This document shows positions 12,353 to 24,442 of a stretch of 64,000 nt of DNA, one piece after another (the stretch's first letter is position 1; the number at the start of each line of letters is the position of its first letter). The DNA lies in NCBI GenBank assembly GCA_013396995.1, contig VWZP01006697.1, positions 62,001 through 126,000 on the forward strand, given 5' to 3'. The notes beneath the pieces were generated by a model. It made no database searches, was not told the DNA's origin, and saw nothing but the letters and a program-made list of their open reading frames with translations. Position numbers and translations under genes: made by a program. This DNA is from Dicaeum eximium. Lineage: Eukaryota; Chordata; Aves; Passeriformes; Dicaeidae.

Positions 12353-15300
12353 TAAAACCTTCCACTTCAAGCAGACATTTCAAAAGTAATCCATTAGCAA
12401 AGGACAGGCTCTTGAGCTGACAAATTGTGAACTTTAACTGGTGGCAGAAGCATCAGTGGTCCAGAAGTGCTGCAGCAGTGATGGGTGGGTAAGTTTCTCA
12501 CTGGAGGTAGCTTGTTACTTATTTAAAGATGGGGATGGTGGTCAGGGGAACCCATGGGACCCCACTGATGCAAGCTCAGACAACATTTCTAAAAAAAAAA
12601 ATAGTTGCTTCTTTCTAAAAAAAACCATAGTTACTTCCCTGCAGGTTTCCTCCTTCAGTCATTTACTCTGTCAGAACAGTTCTGACATGGTGACCAGGTT
12701 TTGCTGCCAACTAAAATTACAATTCAAATATTGCAGCTGTTTCCAGAGGGATACTTGAACTGACAAACAAAAAAGCAGCCATTTCTCAATCCAGCAGCAT
12801 TTGAAAAGGGTAATGCTATTCTGTATCCAATTATAAATTTCTTTTTTATATTTAAAAAAAAATTAAAACTCTCTAAGATAAGAATTTTTAATGATCTTGT
12901 TGAATAAGTCATTCAAAATTGCTGCTCTTTTGTTATTGTGATGAAAAACATTGTCAAAATACATAAGTGTCTTTAAACTTTATCATTAGGAAAAAATAGA
13001 TAGACCATCTGAAGGAAAAAAAAAAATTTTTTTCCTTATCCTTGATGTTTAAAATTTGTCATTCAGTGCTGCTGTCTGCTTCCTTTTTCCAAAACCCAAA
13101 CATTTTAAATGTGTGTTCCACCTGTCAGAATGTGTCAGATTTTACAACCAATATCCCATCTCAGTTGATGTCTGTACATTAACAATCAAAATCAATCTAT
13201 ATGTTATTGCTTTCTGGTTTTTGAACCAGGGCTTGACCAGACATCGATAAAAGTTGACGCTAGTGTGACTTCCAGCATTACAAGACCTCAAAACTTTCAG
13301 AGAATGCAATGGCTTTAGACCCAAACAGGTTTTCAAGGCTTCCCATTATCTTTTCTCCCATTGGTTTTATTTTAATTATTATTATTTTTCAATATTTTCA
13401 TTGTTTATTTGTTCCTAATGTGATCTGTAGCGCTACTAACTTCTGCTTCAAGGTTCCCTGACCCTCACTTCTGCTGAGCAGATAAGGGCATCAATTCCTT
13501 GCTCACTGAGACTAGAAAATAAATGACCTTGAACTCTTTGCTCTTCCAAGTCATACCTCAACACTTACATCAGAAATCAAGTGCCCACAGCAAGAACAAA
13601 AACCTCGCTGCACATCCGTGGAAATGAAGCACTGAATCTTTCCAGTACAATTTCAGGGATTCTGTCAGACCTTTTAAGAGAAGTTGTGAATTCTTGAGGC
13701 ATGGAGTGATGTACTTTTTGCAGCTTATGTTGTGAATTTATGCAATTGGATTAAGCTTGGCATCTATTTCAGCTGGAAGCTTATAAATGGACATTTATAT
13801 GTGTAAGTGAGGAGAGAGGTAAAAAAAGGCAGAACAGATGCCTAAAACACTGGAAAAATGGTTATTTCAGCACTGACTGCTGAGAAGCAGATTGATTTGG
13901 ATAGAAAAATGTTAACTATTTTCAAATACAGACTGAAAAATATGAGGTTTTATTGTAACATAAATACAATTCTGTGTCATGTGCTTGGGCTAATGTTGGC
14001 TTTAAAAATGCATTCAGAGTTGAGTTTTATGCAAAGCTAGAAAATAAATCTTATTGGTAAGATATAGCAAACCTATTAGAAGTGAGACAATAAAACTTAA
14101 GTTAATCTTAGAGATACGGAGGTGGGAAGTTATCTAGTGAAGTTGTGATAGTTTTCTAGATTTTAATTAGGAACACAGTTGAATATGTGTGTGTTTGGTG
14201 TAAATGCATTTATGCATGTATATATTTATTTACTTAGTGAAACATCTGAAATTTTTCGCTCATTGCAACATGATACCTTTTTACCAAGGAAAGAAAAATG
14301 CTTCTCTATATTCCTTTTTTTAACAGGTATTTAGATATTGGTTTTATTGAAGTAATGTCCAGAGATCTTCACTGCGACTGGGGCTTTTCATGCCAGCTGC
14401 TATGAACATAAAATGACAGGCAGCCCCTGACCCAGAAAGAAATAGAAAGGAAGCAACGATTTACTCAAAGTCAACCAACAGGTCAAGGGTAGAAATGAGA
14501 ACAAAACCTGAATCTGTCAAGTCCCACCTGAGATCTGTCCTCTCCACATACTGCATAGCTGCTTATTTACAGCATTTAGCTTTAGATGTTGTAGTTGGTT
14601 TATTTCTGCATTAATAGGGGTATTTTAAATTTCATGCACAGCAGCCTAGAATGGGGCTTCACCTAATCTCTTTCATACTGAAAGCTTATAAAAGCAATTT
14701 TAAAAAGTGAAAGAAAATTCAAGCGGCTGGTCCTGCATGGTGGGAGCTTCTCTCCACAGCTCACATTTGCTGCTGAGCTCCTGCTGTGGCAGCTCGAGCT
14801 CCTAGCACCAAGGCCACTGCTCAGCACCTGGGGACAGTGTGTGACAGGAGTCACTTGGGTAGGAACAAGCAGCGTTGTCACGTTGTGTTGGAGCTGAGGT
14901 TTGGCCCTGTTATACACACATGCAGGAGAAGGCAGGTCTTCCTTCTGGATTCACAGCCTGGTGTTAATGCCTGTCATATTTTTAAGTCTGTATCCTCACC
15001 AAATCCATTAGAGGTTAGTATGACTAAGCACAGGATATATTTCCAGCAAGGTGACAGAAGGAAATAAGCATGCAAACAGCTGTGCTCTCATCTGTGAAAA
15101 GTGTTTGGCTGCAAAGTGCCTAAGTTATTTCCTTGGTTCCTTGAAAATTAATTGTTTGAGAGATTTTTGGGCTGTAGATAGTTAGAGGCGGCCGTGGGTA
15201 AACATCACAAGAAGAGAGAAGCATCCCCTCTTGTAGGCTTGTGCTGCCACGTGTGCTGGTTGCTGCAGGAGGATTGGTGGCTGCTGGATTCAGGGCAGTA

Positions 15301-18300
15301 GTGGAAGGTGGAGGTGCAGGCTGGAGCATGATCCTGGGCTGGGAGTGCTGTGTGCCACTAGCAGGGCTGGTGGGAACACATCCTGTGGCTTTTCAGCTGG
15401 TGAGAAGGCAAGCAGAGGAATGAGAATGGGGTTTAGCTTGGCCTTGAGTGGCAGAAACTGGTGAGATGGTAGAGAGAGCTGGAAGTAGAAACAGGTTCTC
15501 CACTCTGCTAGCTGTTCTTAACCCCTGACCAAAACACTATTTCCTTCAGGGCAGTGAGGAGTGAGGCTAGAGGTCCAGAGGACAGTACATGAGCAGAAGG
15601 GCTCAGTTCCATCAGCTGCTGTTTCCATACTCTTTGGTAATGGCCTATCTCGTGAATTCCCATGTTTTGAGGGGATTTTTGCCTGTTCCCATGCATGCAC
15701 CCATTGTACATATGTTTGCACATGTGTGTATGGAGTGAAACACAGGAGAGCAAGTGTGGGTGTGTGCAGAGAAGTTTGGGACTGTGCAAGTGTGGAAATG
15801 AAGGAGGCCCAGAGAGACAGCTGCATGACTCCTTCCCCTCCCAGGCAGACCTGTCATTTCTGGCCCTCGGATTGGTTTGTTTATTCTGTTTAATGATGCT
15901 GACCTTTGTGTTGGAGAAGTTGGCCTGTTGCAAGGCTAGGATTTGTGGCCTTTTGGGACTTCAGTTGTTTGGAAGACTGAGGATATTTTTTACTACATCA
16001 GGTCCAAAGAGAATGAATTCTGATGACCCTGCTGCCCTGATAACTCACTTGCCCTTTACCTTTTGACAGACAAAGTGACTTCAGACTTAGTCATATGTTA
16101 GAGACTGTCTAAATTTGAAGAACATCCTTGTAATAAATGATGTCCTGTGGCAAAGAAAAATTCAAAGTTCTTTCGAAAGTTCCTATTTTTACAATGTATT
16201 GCATATGCTTTCTTGGGGAAAACTAATCTTGAATTTTCAGTGTGAGTTTTAGAAAGCATTTACCTGGAAAAGTAGAAAAAAAAAAATTGGGGTACACTGG
16301 GGAGAGTATTGCCTCAAAATGTATTGTCTTCCTCAAGGGATCTTATGCCAATATTACTTTATTGGTCTCTTGATGAACAACCAGTTTCTTCAGAAATTGT
16401 CCCCAAATCTTACTTGATTTTGAGCCTCCCGATCTGATGCCAGAATCTATTTTAGCTAAACAAATTCCTCAGGATTAGCACAGAAGTTTTCACTCCTGAG
16501 ATGTTTTACAGCACATCAACCAACAGCTTCATCTGTTTTCCAGTCCCTAGAATTTTAGTGGTCATCGTCCTGCCATCCTTATGCCTAAGATTAATTTTAA
16601 ACACATGACTGTCTGTCTCGGTTGAGCTGAGCACATCAGCTGGAAGTGGGAAATCATGTTGTTCTCACTTGCCATCAGTGGCAGTGGCTCTGCAGGCTCT
16701 GGTGGGAGCTACACCTTCCCTGTTGGCAGCAGGAGGGTGATGCTGGTCACATCCCAGAGACCCACAGGCTGCCCAGGTGGCCCTGGAGCTTGGTTGACTG
16801 TCACATAAGTACAAGAGCCAAAAATCCTGACCTGTTTGCTTTCCCCTGGCTCCACTGGTCCTTTTGGGTGGAAAGCGAGGAAGGGGCAAAAGAGAGATTT
16901 TAGTACTTTTCATGGTAAGTTAAGCAACACTCTTTCTGACTTCTCACAGGAAAGGGATCTGCTGAGTAAGAAAGTGCTAATTTCACATCGTTGTTTTTCG
17001 CAGTGGAGCTGTGCTGTAAGTACCAAGCCCGAGAGGAACGAGAGCATACTCAAATTAATGAAAAATAGGTTATGGCGATAAATTATTCAAGTGGATAAAA
17101 TTACTTTGGGTTTGGAAGACACTAAAACTTTAGGGCCAGATCCTTTTCTGGTATAAAAAAGATTCAACTTCATCGTTTTCAGTGAAACAGAGGGAACTTA
17201 CATCATTCAGTTCAGGATCTGACTGTGACTGGCAGCATAAGCAGTCATTTAAAACTCAATGGCATATATTTCATCTACTTTGGGTGACAGCCATAAGGTG
17301 AATGTTTTAAATTCTGACATGGCATAGCCTTTCTTTTGAGATCTGTGATGTGATTTTAAAAGGGATGAGATAAAAGCTGTGCCTTTCCAAAGGCACATTT
17401 TTCTCTGATGTTAAAGGAAACAATGTAGAAATATTCCCACTAAATAAATCATCAGGGACTTTCAGAATAGATCACATCCTTATGTCTTAAAACTTGTAAT
17501 ACAACTGAAGTTGTTCACCTTAACTCAGTTTCTTTTGTTCAGCAATTTTTCCGTACAAGGAGGCATGTGTGGAGAAGGCAAGCCTGGAGGAGACACCCCT
17601 TCAGAAGAGGTTCCAGTGAACAGAGATAAAGAAGCTCCTCTTTTGACTCCTGGCATGGTACTATCAGGAGTTTAATCCCTCTTAATCCCAGTCACATTTC
17701 CAAGGAGGTGATAGTGGAGAACAGATGGAAGGGTATTATTCTGCTAAAGGTGAATACCAGCAAGCTGTGAGTGTACCTGGCTCTCCAGAATGGCCTCTGG
17801 TTTTTTAGGTGCTTTAGCCAACACAGGGGAGGAAATGTGCTGATTTGGCTTCTGCTGCTCTAGGATGAATTTTCAGTTACATTTTCCTTCATCTGACATG
17901 CATGTATGCACACAGTGTGGTGGAGAGCACAACCAGCTGTTAGAGGCCGTGTTTGAAGTTAGAACTTACAGTCAGTTGCACCTGTAGGAAAAAAACAGAA
18001 TACTCTGAAATCAAGAACTTCTAGTAAGTTCTTTTCTCATACTAAACTCTAAGGCTGAATAACATCCTAGCAAGCAGCAGACACTGCAGTCATAGCTATG
18101 GCCCCCCTAGGCCCCTGCTGTGATAAATGGAGAGAGCGAGCCACATCTCCAGAGACCAGTTCATGGCTTAGGCAGGATGAATCACCCCCTCTTGTCTGAG
18201 AAGCAAAGGGTGACACCTCTTTCATCTTTCTGAACAGTCTAGCGCCCATAGTTACGTGAGTTGAATCTAGGCTTTAAACATTTGTGGCATATAGCTATAT

Positions 18301-19805
18301 GACACAAGTGCTCACATTAAGCCAGCGTGGCATGGCCTCCTTAACACTTTGCATAGCCATTGCTGTGAGGAGAACTCTTCTTTATCCCCAGATGACTCTT
18401 TCAACCACCCCCTTATGTGCAGATGTGAAGAGGACTGACAGTTTCTCCAAAGTGAGAGTATTTTCAAATGTCAAGAAGCTTTATTTTTTAATGTGTTAAA
18501 CCATATAAAATCCCCAGCTAATATAACTCATAAATGAAATGAGACTAATTAGTAGGAAAGTAATGAGAGAGCATTTACAGAGGTCACATCCTGAGGTCCA
18601 GTCACAGCTATGGAAAATGTGGGAGAGGGGTAAAAATTGCAATCTGCTTTGTTCCTGTAGCACTGACATTCATAGTTGTTAATTAACCCCAGCAAGGGCA
18701 ACTTTAGAATGGCAAAATGAGGAGAAAAATGTTAAGGGACTATGAACTTTGTCTTTCCTTTCTCTCCCCTTTGTCTCCTGTCAGTGTCCCTGGGCAGGCA
18801 CAAGCTCCTTCCTGCCAAGCCAACCTGCCCTTGCATCCATGGCAGGGCTACAGCTCTGTCCTTCTTTCTCTTTGTTACAGCCACACTCTAAGAAACTCTG
18901 GTTCAAGTGCTTTTTCCAGGAAAAACTCAGGAGCTACTAGGACGCCACAAAGTTCTTTTGGCACAGGACACCAGTTATGTAGCTGCCCAACTCCTTTTTT
19001 ACATGGGAGTCTATCACCCATCTGGAAAGGCAGAAAGAAGCACTTCTTGACTTTTGGAATTGGAAGGGTAAGTCTGTTACGGGTTTTTGCGCACTTGCAT
19101 ACAAAGGTATGGAGAGCTGAGTGAGGACTTAAAACAGACCGTGGAATTGGAATACCATCTGTGACAGCAGAAGTGGAAGCTGTTGTACTGACTGCACAGC
19201 AAAGGATCCAAATGGCAAATTTGTATTCAGGGTTACTTTAGCCTGAATAGAAGTATAAGGTCTCTTTCTTAACTCATCTGAGTCAGTAGGGTCCTTCCCT
19301 TGACTTTAATGAGCTTCTATATTGAGCTGAAAGTCGAACTTGAATTGAAACCTTGGCATCCAAGTAACTGAGATTTTAAAAGCATGAATTTACAGTTTGT
19401 CAAAACAGCAAGGAGATACTGCTGATGAAACAGCATCTATGCTACGTACTAAATCATAATGTACTTAGTGAAATACAGATGTCTCTAGAAGGAAAATGCC
19501 TAACCAGACCCATGTTGAACTAGGGTCATCCATTTGCACAGCTTTGAACAGTCACCTACACCTGAACAGCTACAGGCTCTCTCAGAACAAGGCAGGATTC
19601 AAAAGGTTTGAGGTAAGTGCAACTGAAGGAGCATGCAGCCAAATCAGTGCTCACTGCAAAAGCAGCATCTGTTTCTACGGAATGATTGAAGGAGCTGGAT
19701 GGAAAGGGAACAAAATGATGAGAGGAAGAGATGCCATGGCTGAATTAAAACTGATGAGAAGTCAAATAAGAAAAACAAAAAAGAATAGCACTGATGTCAA
19801 CTGTC
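12353..19805. other. Intergenic sequence
   Basis: No gene recognised. The stretch is AT-rich with GC-richer patches around 14.7-15.4 kb and 16.65-16.9 kb in which short open frames overlap on both strands. None has splice sites, domain features or protein-like composition that I can defend. Confidence 0.6.
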
Positions 19806-19822
19806 AAAAAAAAAAAAAAAAA
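19806..19822 (+). repeat. A17 tract
   Basis: Seventeen consecutive A bases. A 162-residue open frame (19496-19984) reads through it and gains a Lys run; that frame looks like chance. Confidence 0.85.
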
Positions 19823-22800
19823 GAAATAATGAACAAGCAGGTGCCAAGAGAAAGCACGTATGTTGCAAGGAACACAATTGAATCACTGTGCCAATCTGAA
19901 GGTTACCAAGTCATTGTGGAGAAAAATCACCAATGGGGTGCCAGAGAGCACTTTCTTCTCTGTTTCCTCTCAAAACTTACTTAAATTGTTTAAATTTGTT
20001 TCCTCTCAACTTTAATGGATGTGTTCTCTTCATCTTTCTATTTTTAGTCCAGTCTCCTTGAATATGTGCATTAATTGCACCTCAGCTACCTTTGAATTTT
20101 TCACTAGCCTAATTACTCTTAGAGTTTTGCTCATGTTTGGGCTGAACTTTTCTTTCTTTGCTTATGGCCATTACTTCTCTTTCTGTTTTCTTCTGAGACT
20201 TGGTGTAATTTCCTTCCTTCATTTACATTGTTACCTTGAAGATATTTACAGGGAACGTTCATTTTCTTCCTGAGGTTTCTCTTTTCCCCTGTGTCGATCC
20301 TTTCAGTTCCTTTCTTTTTCCTTCTCTCTCCCTAATTTGTATGCTCCCCACCTCTTATTACCAGTACAGCTAACATTTTGACTAATTTTTCATGTGATTT
20401 TTTTTTCTCATGTATTTAAGATTAATAGCTAAGAAGCAGAACTGACCTTAAAAATCTGTGAGGAACATTTCCATAAAATATACTGGATAGTGTCTCTTTC
20501 ACACTGCTTCGTGCTTTTAAAGTCCATCAGCAGCAAGTTTGTATTGCTAAGCCACAGTTACACACACATACACAAATAAATATCTTTAGCCTTCATCTTT
20601 TGCAGGTAGGACTTTATGTCCTCATTTCTGTAATAGCTCACTGGTGCATATCTTATATTCAAACTGCAGAGGTTCTGCACAACTCGTGTACATACGTGAG
20701 ACTGGTGTGTGCATTTGAACGAGCAGAGTCTGTGCTCAGCTAGGAAAGACTGGAATGACATTCAGTGGGCATGTCCTCCTTCAGATGGGATGCCAGCCCA
20801 GGCTTCTGGAATGCCAGTTCATGTTTACAGGTTTACATCCTTACGGTGTATAAGTGTATATAAGACCTGCATGTAGACATCTAACAGGATTTTCAGCAGT
20901 GACTAGGCAGGCTGAGCTCTTCATTTCCTGATTTTACTGGTTGACACCTGAATTCCTTCAGATGTTTGCTACCTACAGTTTGCTGGGGTGGGAACTGCCA
21001 TTTTCCCCATGCAGTGCTGAGAACAGCAGAGCCCTGCTGTAAGCAGTTCCTCAGCAGCACCAACATCACTGTGCCCAACAGCAGCAAAACAAAACCAGAG
21101 CAGTGCCCAGGGTACGTGCACTGGGAATTAGCATGAAGTAGAAGGAGCCAAGTAAAAACACACCACAGAACTGGCTCACCTGATGATGAGGCAGTGAAGA
21201 AATGAGGGTCAGAAATATCTTAGCACTTCAAGATGAGGCACTATCTTTCTGTTCTTTGCAAACAGACTGATTAAAAATACCACAAACAAAGAAAGGTGTT
21301 GGATGTATAAAAAGTGTAAGAATGTACTTTTTCCTTGAAATCTTTGGCCTCACATTGGTTTATAAAAATTATCTAATAGACAGAGAGATGCAACCTGAGA
21401 ATGTGTCTGTGCAGGTAACATGGTGCCAAGGAATGGGAATCTCGAGTCTGTCAGAAAAAGAAATGTGTTTAACAAGGCACAAGCTCAAGAAGATACAGTC
21501 CCTTTGCCCTGAACCCCCTGCTGTCACTGGCTGCTGTCAACTGGAGGGTTTGATTTCAATGTTGTGAGAAACCTTAGGCAATCTCACACAGTGCAAGTGA
21601 GAAAATGACAGCCCTGTGATGATGCAGCCAGTTTTCCTGATCAGCGTGATTGTATGAGAGCGCTGTACTTAGTTATATCGATTTGGCTCTGAGAGCTCTT
21701 TCTGCCACATAAATCTCATCGAAAATCTTTAAAGATCTTGCCCCAGAAGGCCACTATGTTATTTTTCTCTGTAAAATGAAGCAGAGCCAGGAATTCATTT
21801 CTCAAAATTTTAACAAGAACGGCCCATTTATGAGGAAGGTGTGAATTCATCTGTTTTACATTTTGAAACATCTAAAAACAGCTCTGCACTTCATGATTAA
21901 CCTTTACTTCTAAGCAGTACTACAAAGAGCTGTATTTATCTCCTCTCCCTTTCTTTCTTGAATCAAGAGGTTTGAATAAAGAAAATCATCTTTCTTTTAG
22001 ATGGGGAATTGGAAAAAGCATTGTGCTTATTGTAGCTCAAGCCTTAAGTACAATAGGCACCACATTAAAAAGATACTATTTGTGCCACTTTAGTTAAAAA
22101 GACTGGTAGTGCTTCACTTGTGGAAGTTTTCTTTAGAGTGACTAAAATGATTTTTAAAATAAATAGCCACTTTAAATTAAGGATCAAGTCTTTCAACTCA
22201 GCCAGAGCTAAATAAGCTCAAAATACAAATTCACATTAAGTCTCAATAGAAGTATCAACATGTCTGAGACATAAAGTGTGTCTTTATGCCTGGCAGACTC
22301 ATTTCTTTTAGCATATGTACAAGTGCATATAAGAAAACACAAGAAGTGTTTGGCCTTTTTTTAGCTTGACAAAACCACTTCTTTTAAAGAAGTCACTCTT
22401 GAGTTTGAATTATCTAAAACACAGAAAGAGCCTGAATACCTAGATATATGTGAGTTTTAGGCTGTTCGGGTACAGAATAGATTGCGTGAAAGGGCTATAA
22501 ATGTTTCAGTAACACTAAATATTTGGTAACATCAAAATTTTTTCCTCTTTGAGAGCATATTAAATTATTCCTTGGCTTGCCCTGTTGTTCTGCATAGATG
22601 TAGCTATCTGTGCACATACTGTAATGGGAGACTGAGGTCTTAATTTCCTTATTCTCTTTTCTTCTAAATAAACTAACTCCAAGACCTTTTACAGCCAGGA
22701 TGTGCCAAAGTGTCATTTATTCATTTAAACTGTGCAGCCTAGTGCAGCTTCAGTATAATTACTGTACATCAGAACACAGATAACTTTGTAAAGCCATGAC

Positions 22801-24330
22801 ACATCAAGCAACATCTGATTAGACAAGCATCCTCCTACAAGTGCTGAACCATTGGCAGCAAAGGAGGGTACTGCATTAACCCAGGACAAGAATAGCAATT
22901 CATGTCATATTTACAAACTTGCTCCATTGGAGGGGACAGCTACAGTGCTCATTTCATTGAAATTGGCTTAGTACAAAGGTACCGATGTACCCCTCTGCAA
23001 TAAATGACAAAATTACGTTCTGCTTAATCTCCTATTATGTCCTAGAGCATATTCACATTTGTGAGTTCTCTCCAAACCTTCTTGTTCTAGGTATTCTTAT
23101 TCTGACTTTATAGTAAATGACTTGAAGTTGCTGCAGCAAACAGATGAGAAGTGTGATGCAGTAAAGCAGCAGAGTTTCTGAGGCCTGAAACCAGCAGCAT
23201 CTAACAGTACATTTGTTAAAAGTCTACATTTAGTCACAAGTACAACTCTCATACCTGAAGCATATCAGCATATCTTCACCAGTGTGGAAGTGGAAGTGTT
23301 TTTTAAAGTGACGATTCAAACTGATTAGAGTTTGAATCCATGTTCCAGACGTGATGAAAACAGTGCATGAATCTTGCCCAGATTGATGTACATTTCTCAC
23401 TTTATGAACCAAGACTAGTGCCTTTAGTTTCCCTGAACAGACAGATGAAATAACCATCATATGCAAAGAAATTCAAAGTCAGTTCCTGAGCCTCCAGGTT
23501 ATAGAAGCCAACATCACGTTTTTGGAGCAGTCTTTAAAGCTCTGAGCTCCCCTTGATGCCCCCTGGCCCTGATACTAATGGTTCAGGTTTATGGGAGAGA
23601 TGTAAGCATGGCCACTAACACTTTATGGCAGTCCAAGTTTTATTTCTGTCAGGAACAATGTTTCTCTAGCTGCCACTCGACACTCCTTTACATTTCCTTC
23701 AGTGGCAATTCTCTTTGTACTTAGGCAAGACAAACACAGACTCTTGTCTCCCTCTTCCATGGCTGATAGTAAGGGAATGGAGGGGTAGAAAGAGAACACT
23801 AACTGGCTGCTGTGGTCATAGGAAAAAGGTTTTCCTAAAGCTACTTTTTGGGTCTTCCTTTCAGTGTTGGAGGACTGATATTTGTGTCTTTCTTTCCTAA
23901 ACTCAACACCCCTTACACCAAATGAAAATATGTGCCTCATTTGCTAAGGAGCATAGAAGGTGTTCTGGCGGCCTCTAACTCACTACTGTCCCAAAGAGAT
24001 TGGGCAGTGGGAAGGCAGCCTAAATGGGGAAGTGTTTTCCCTTGAGTAATCAAAATATCTTCTGGAGTTTGCATTTTATCATTTCATCACAGCATTAGCT
24101 CCAGCAATGACAGGAGTAACTCATGCTGACAGTAGTGGACATATAGAAAAGGGCTTTTGGAGTTTACCAGTTATTAAAAGGTACTTAGTGAGTGCCCAGA
24201 ACTGTGTGCATCAATGAAATGTGAATAGTCCATTCACACTTGCAGGGGTAAATCAGACTGTGGGCAAAGTACCTGTCAGGATTTCAAAAGACAAGAGAAA
24301 GACAAGACTGTGCAACCATTAGCATAACAG
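19823..24330. other. Intergenic sequence
   Basis: About 4.5 kb of AT-rich DNA with no recognisable gene, interspersed repeat or structured RNA. Confidence 0.6.
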
Positions 24331-24358
24331 ATATATATATATATTTTTATAAACTTTT

Positions 24359-24382
24359 CATATTTTCATAAACTTTTACACC

Positions 24383-24417
<35 letters not shown>

Positions 24418-24442
24418 TGGTGTAAAAGTTTATGAAAATATG
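24359..24442. repeat. 84-bp AT-rich near-perfect palindrome
   Basis: The left arm starts catattttcataaactttt and the right arm ends aaaagtttatgaaaatatg. The arms are exact reverse complements out to 42 bases each, meeting at 24400/24401, except one g/t pair (24399 and 24402) beside the centre. The inner part is alternating TA. Part of the arm (ataaactttt) also occurs just before it at 24349-24358. There is no spacer, so it could extrude as a cruciform or be a hairpin-type element. Confidence 0.93.

Noticed and set aside
15508..16066. Cluster of overlapping open frames on both strands
   Set aside because: Five frames overlap the same GC- and CA/TG-rich sequence, which points to composition rather than coding.
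19496..19984. 162-residue open frame on the + strand
   Set aside because: It includes a Lys run from an A17 tract, has no domain or splice support, and sits in otherwise gene-free DNA.
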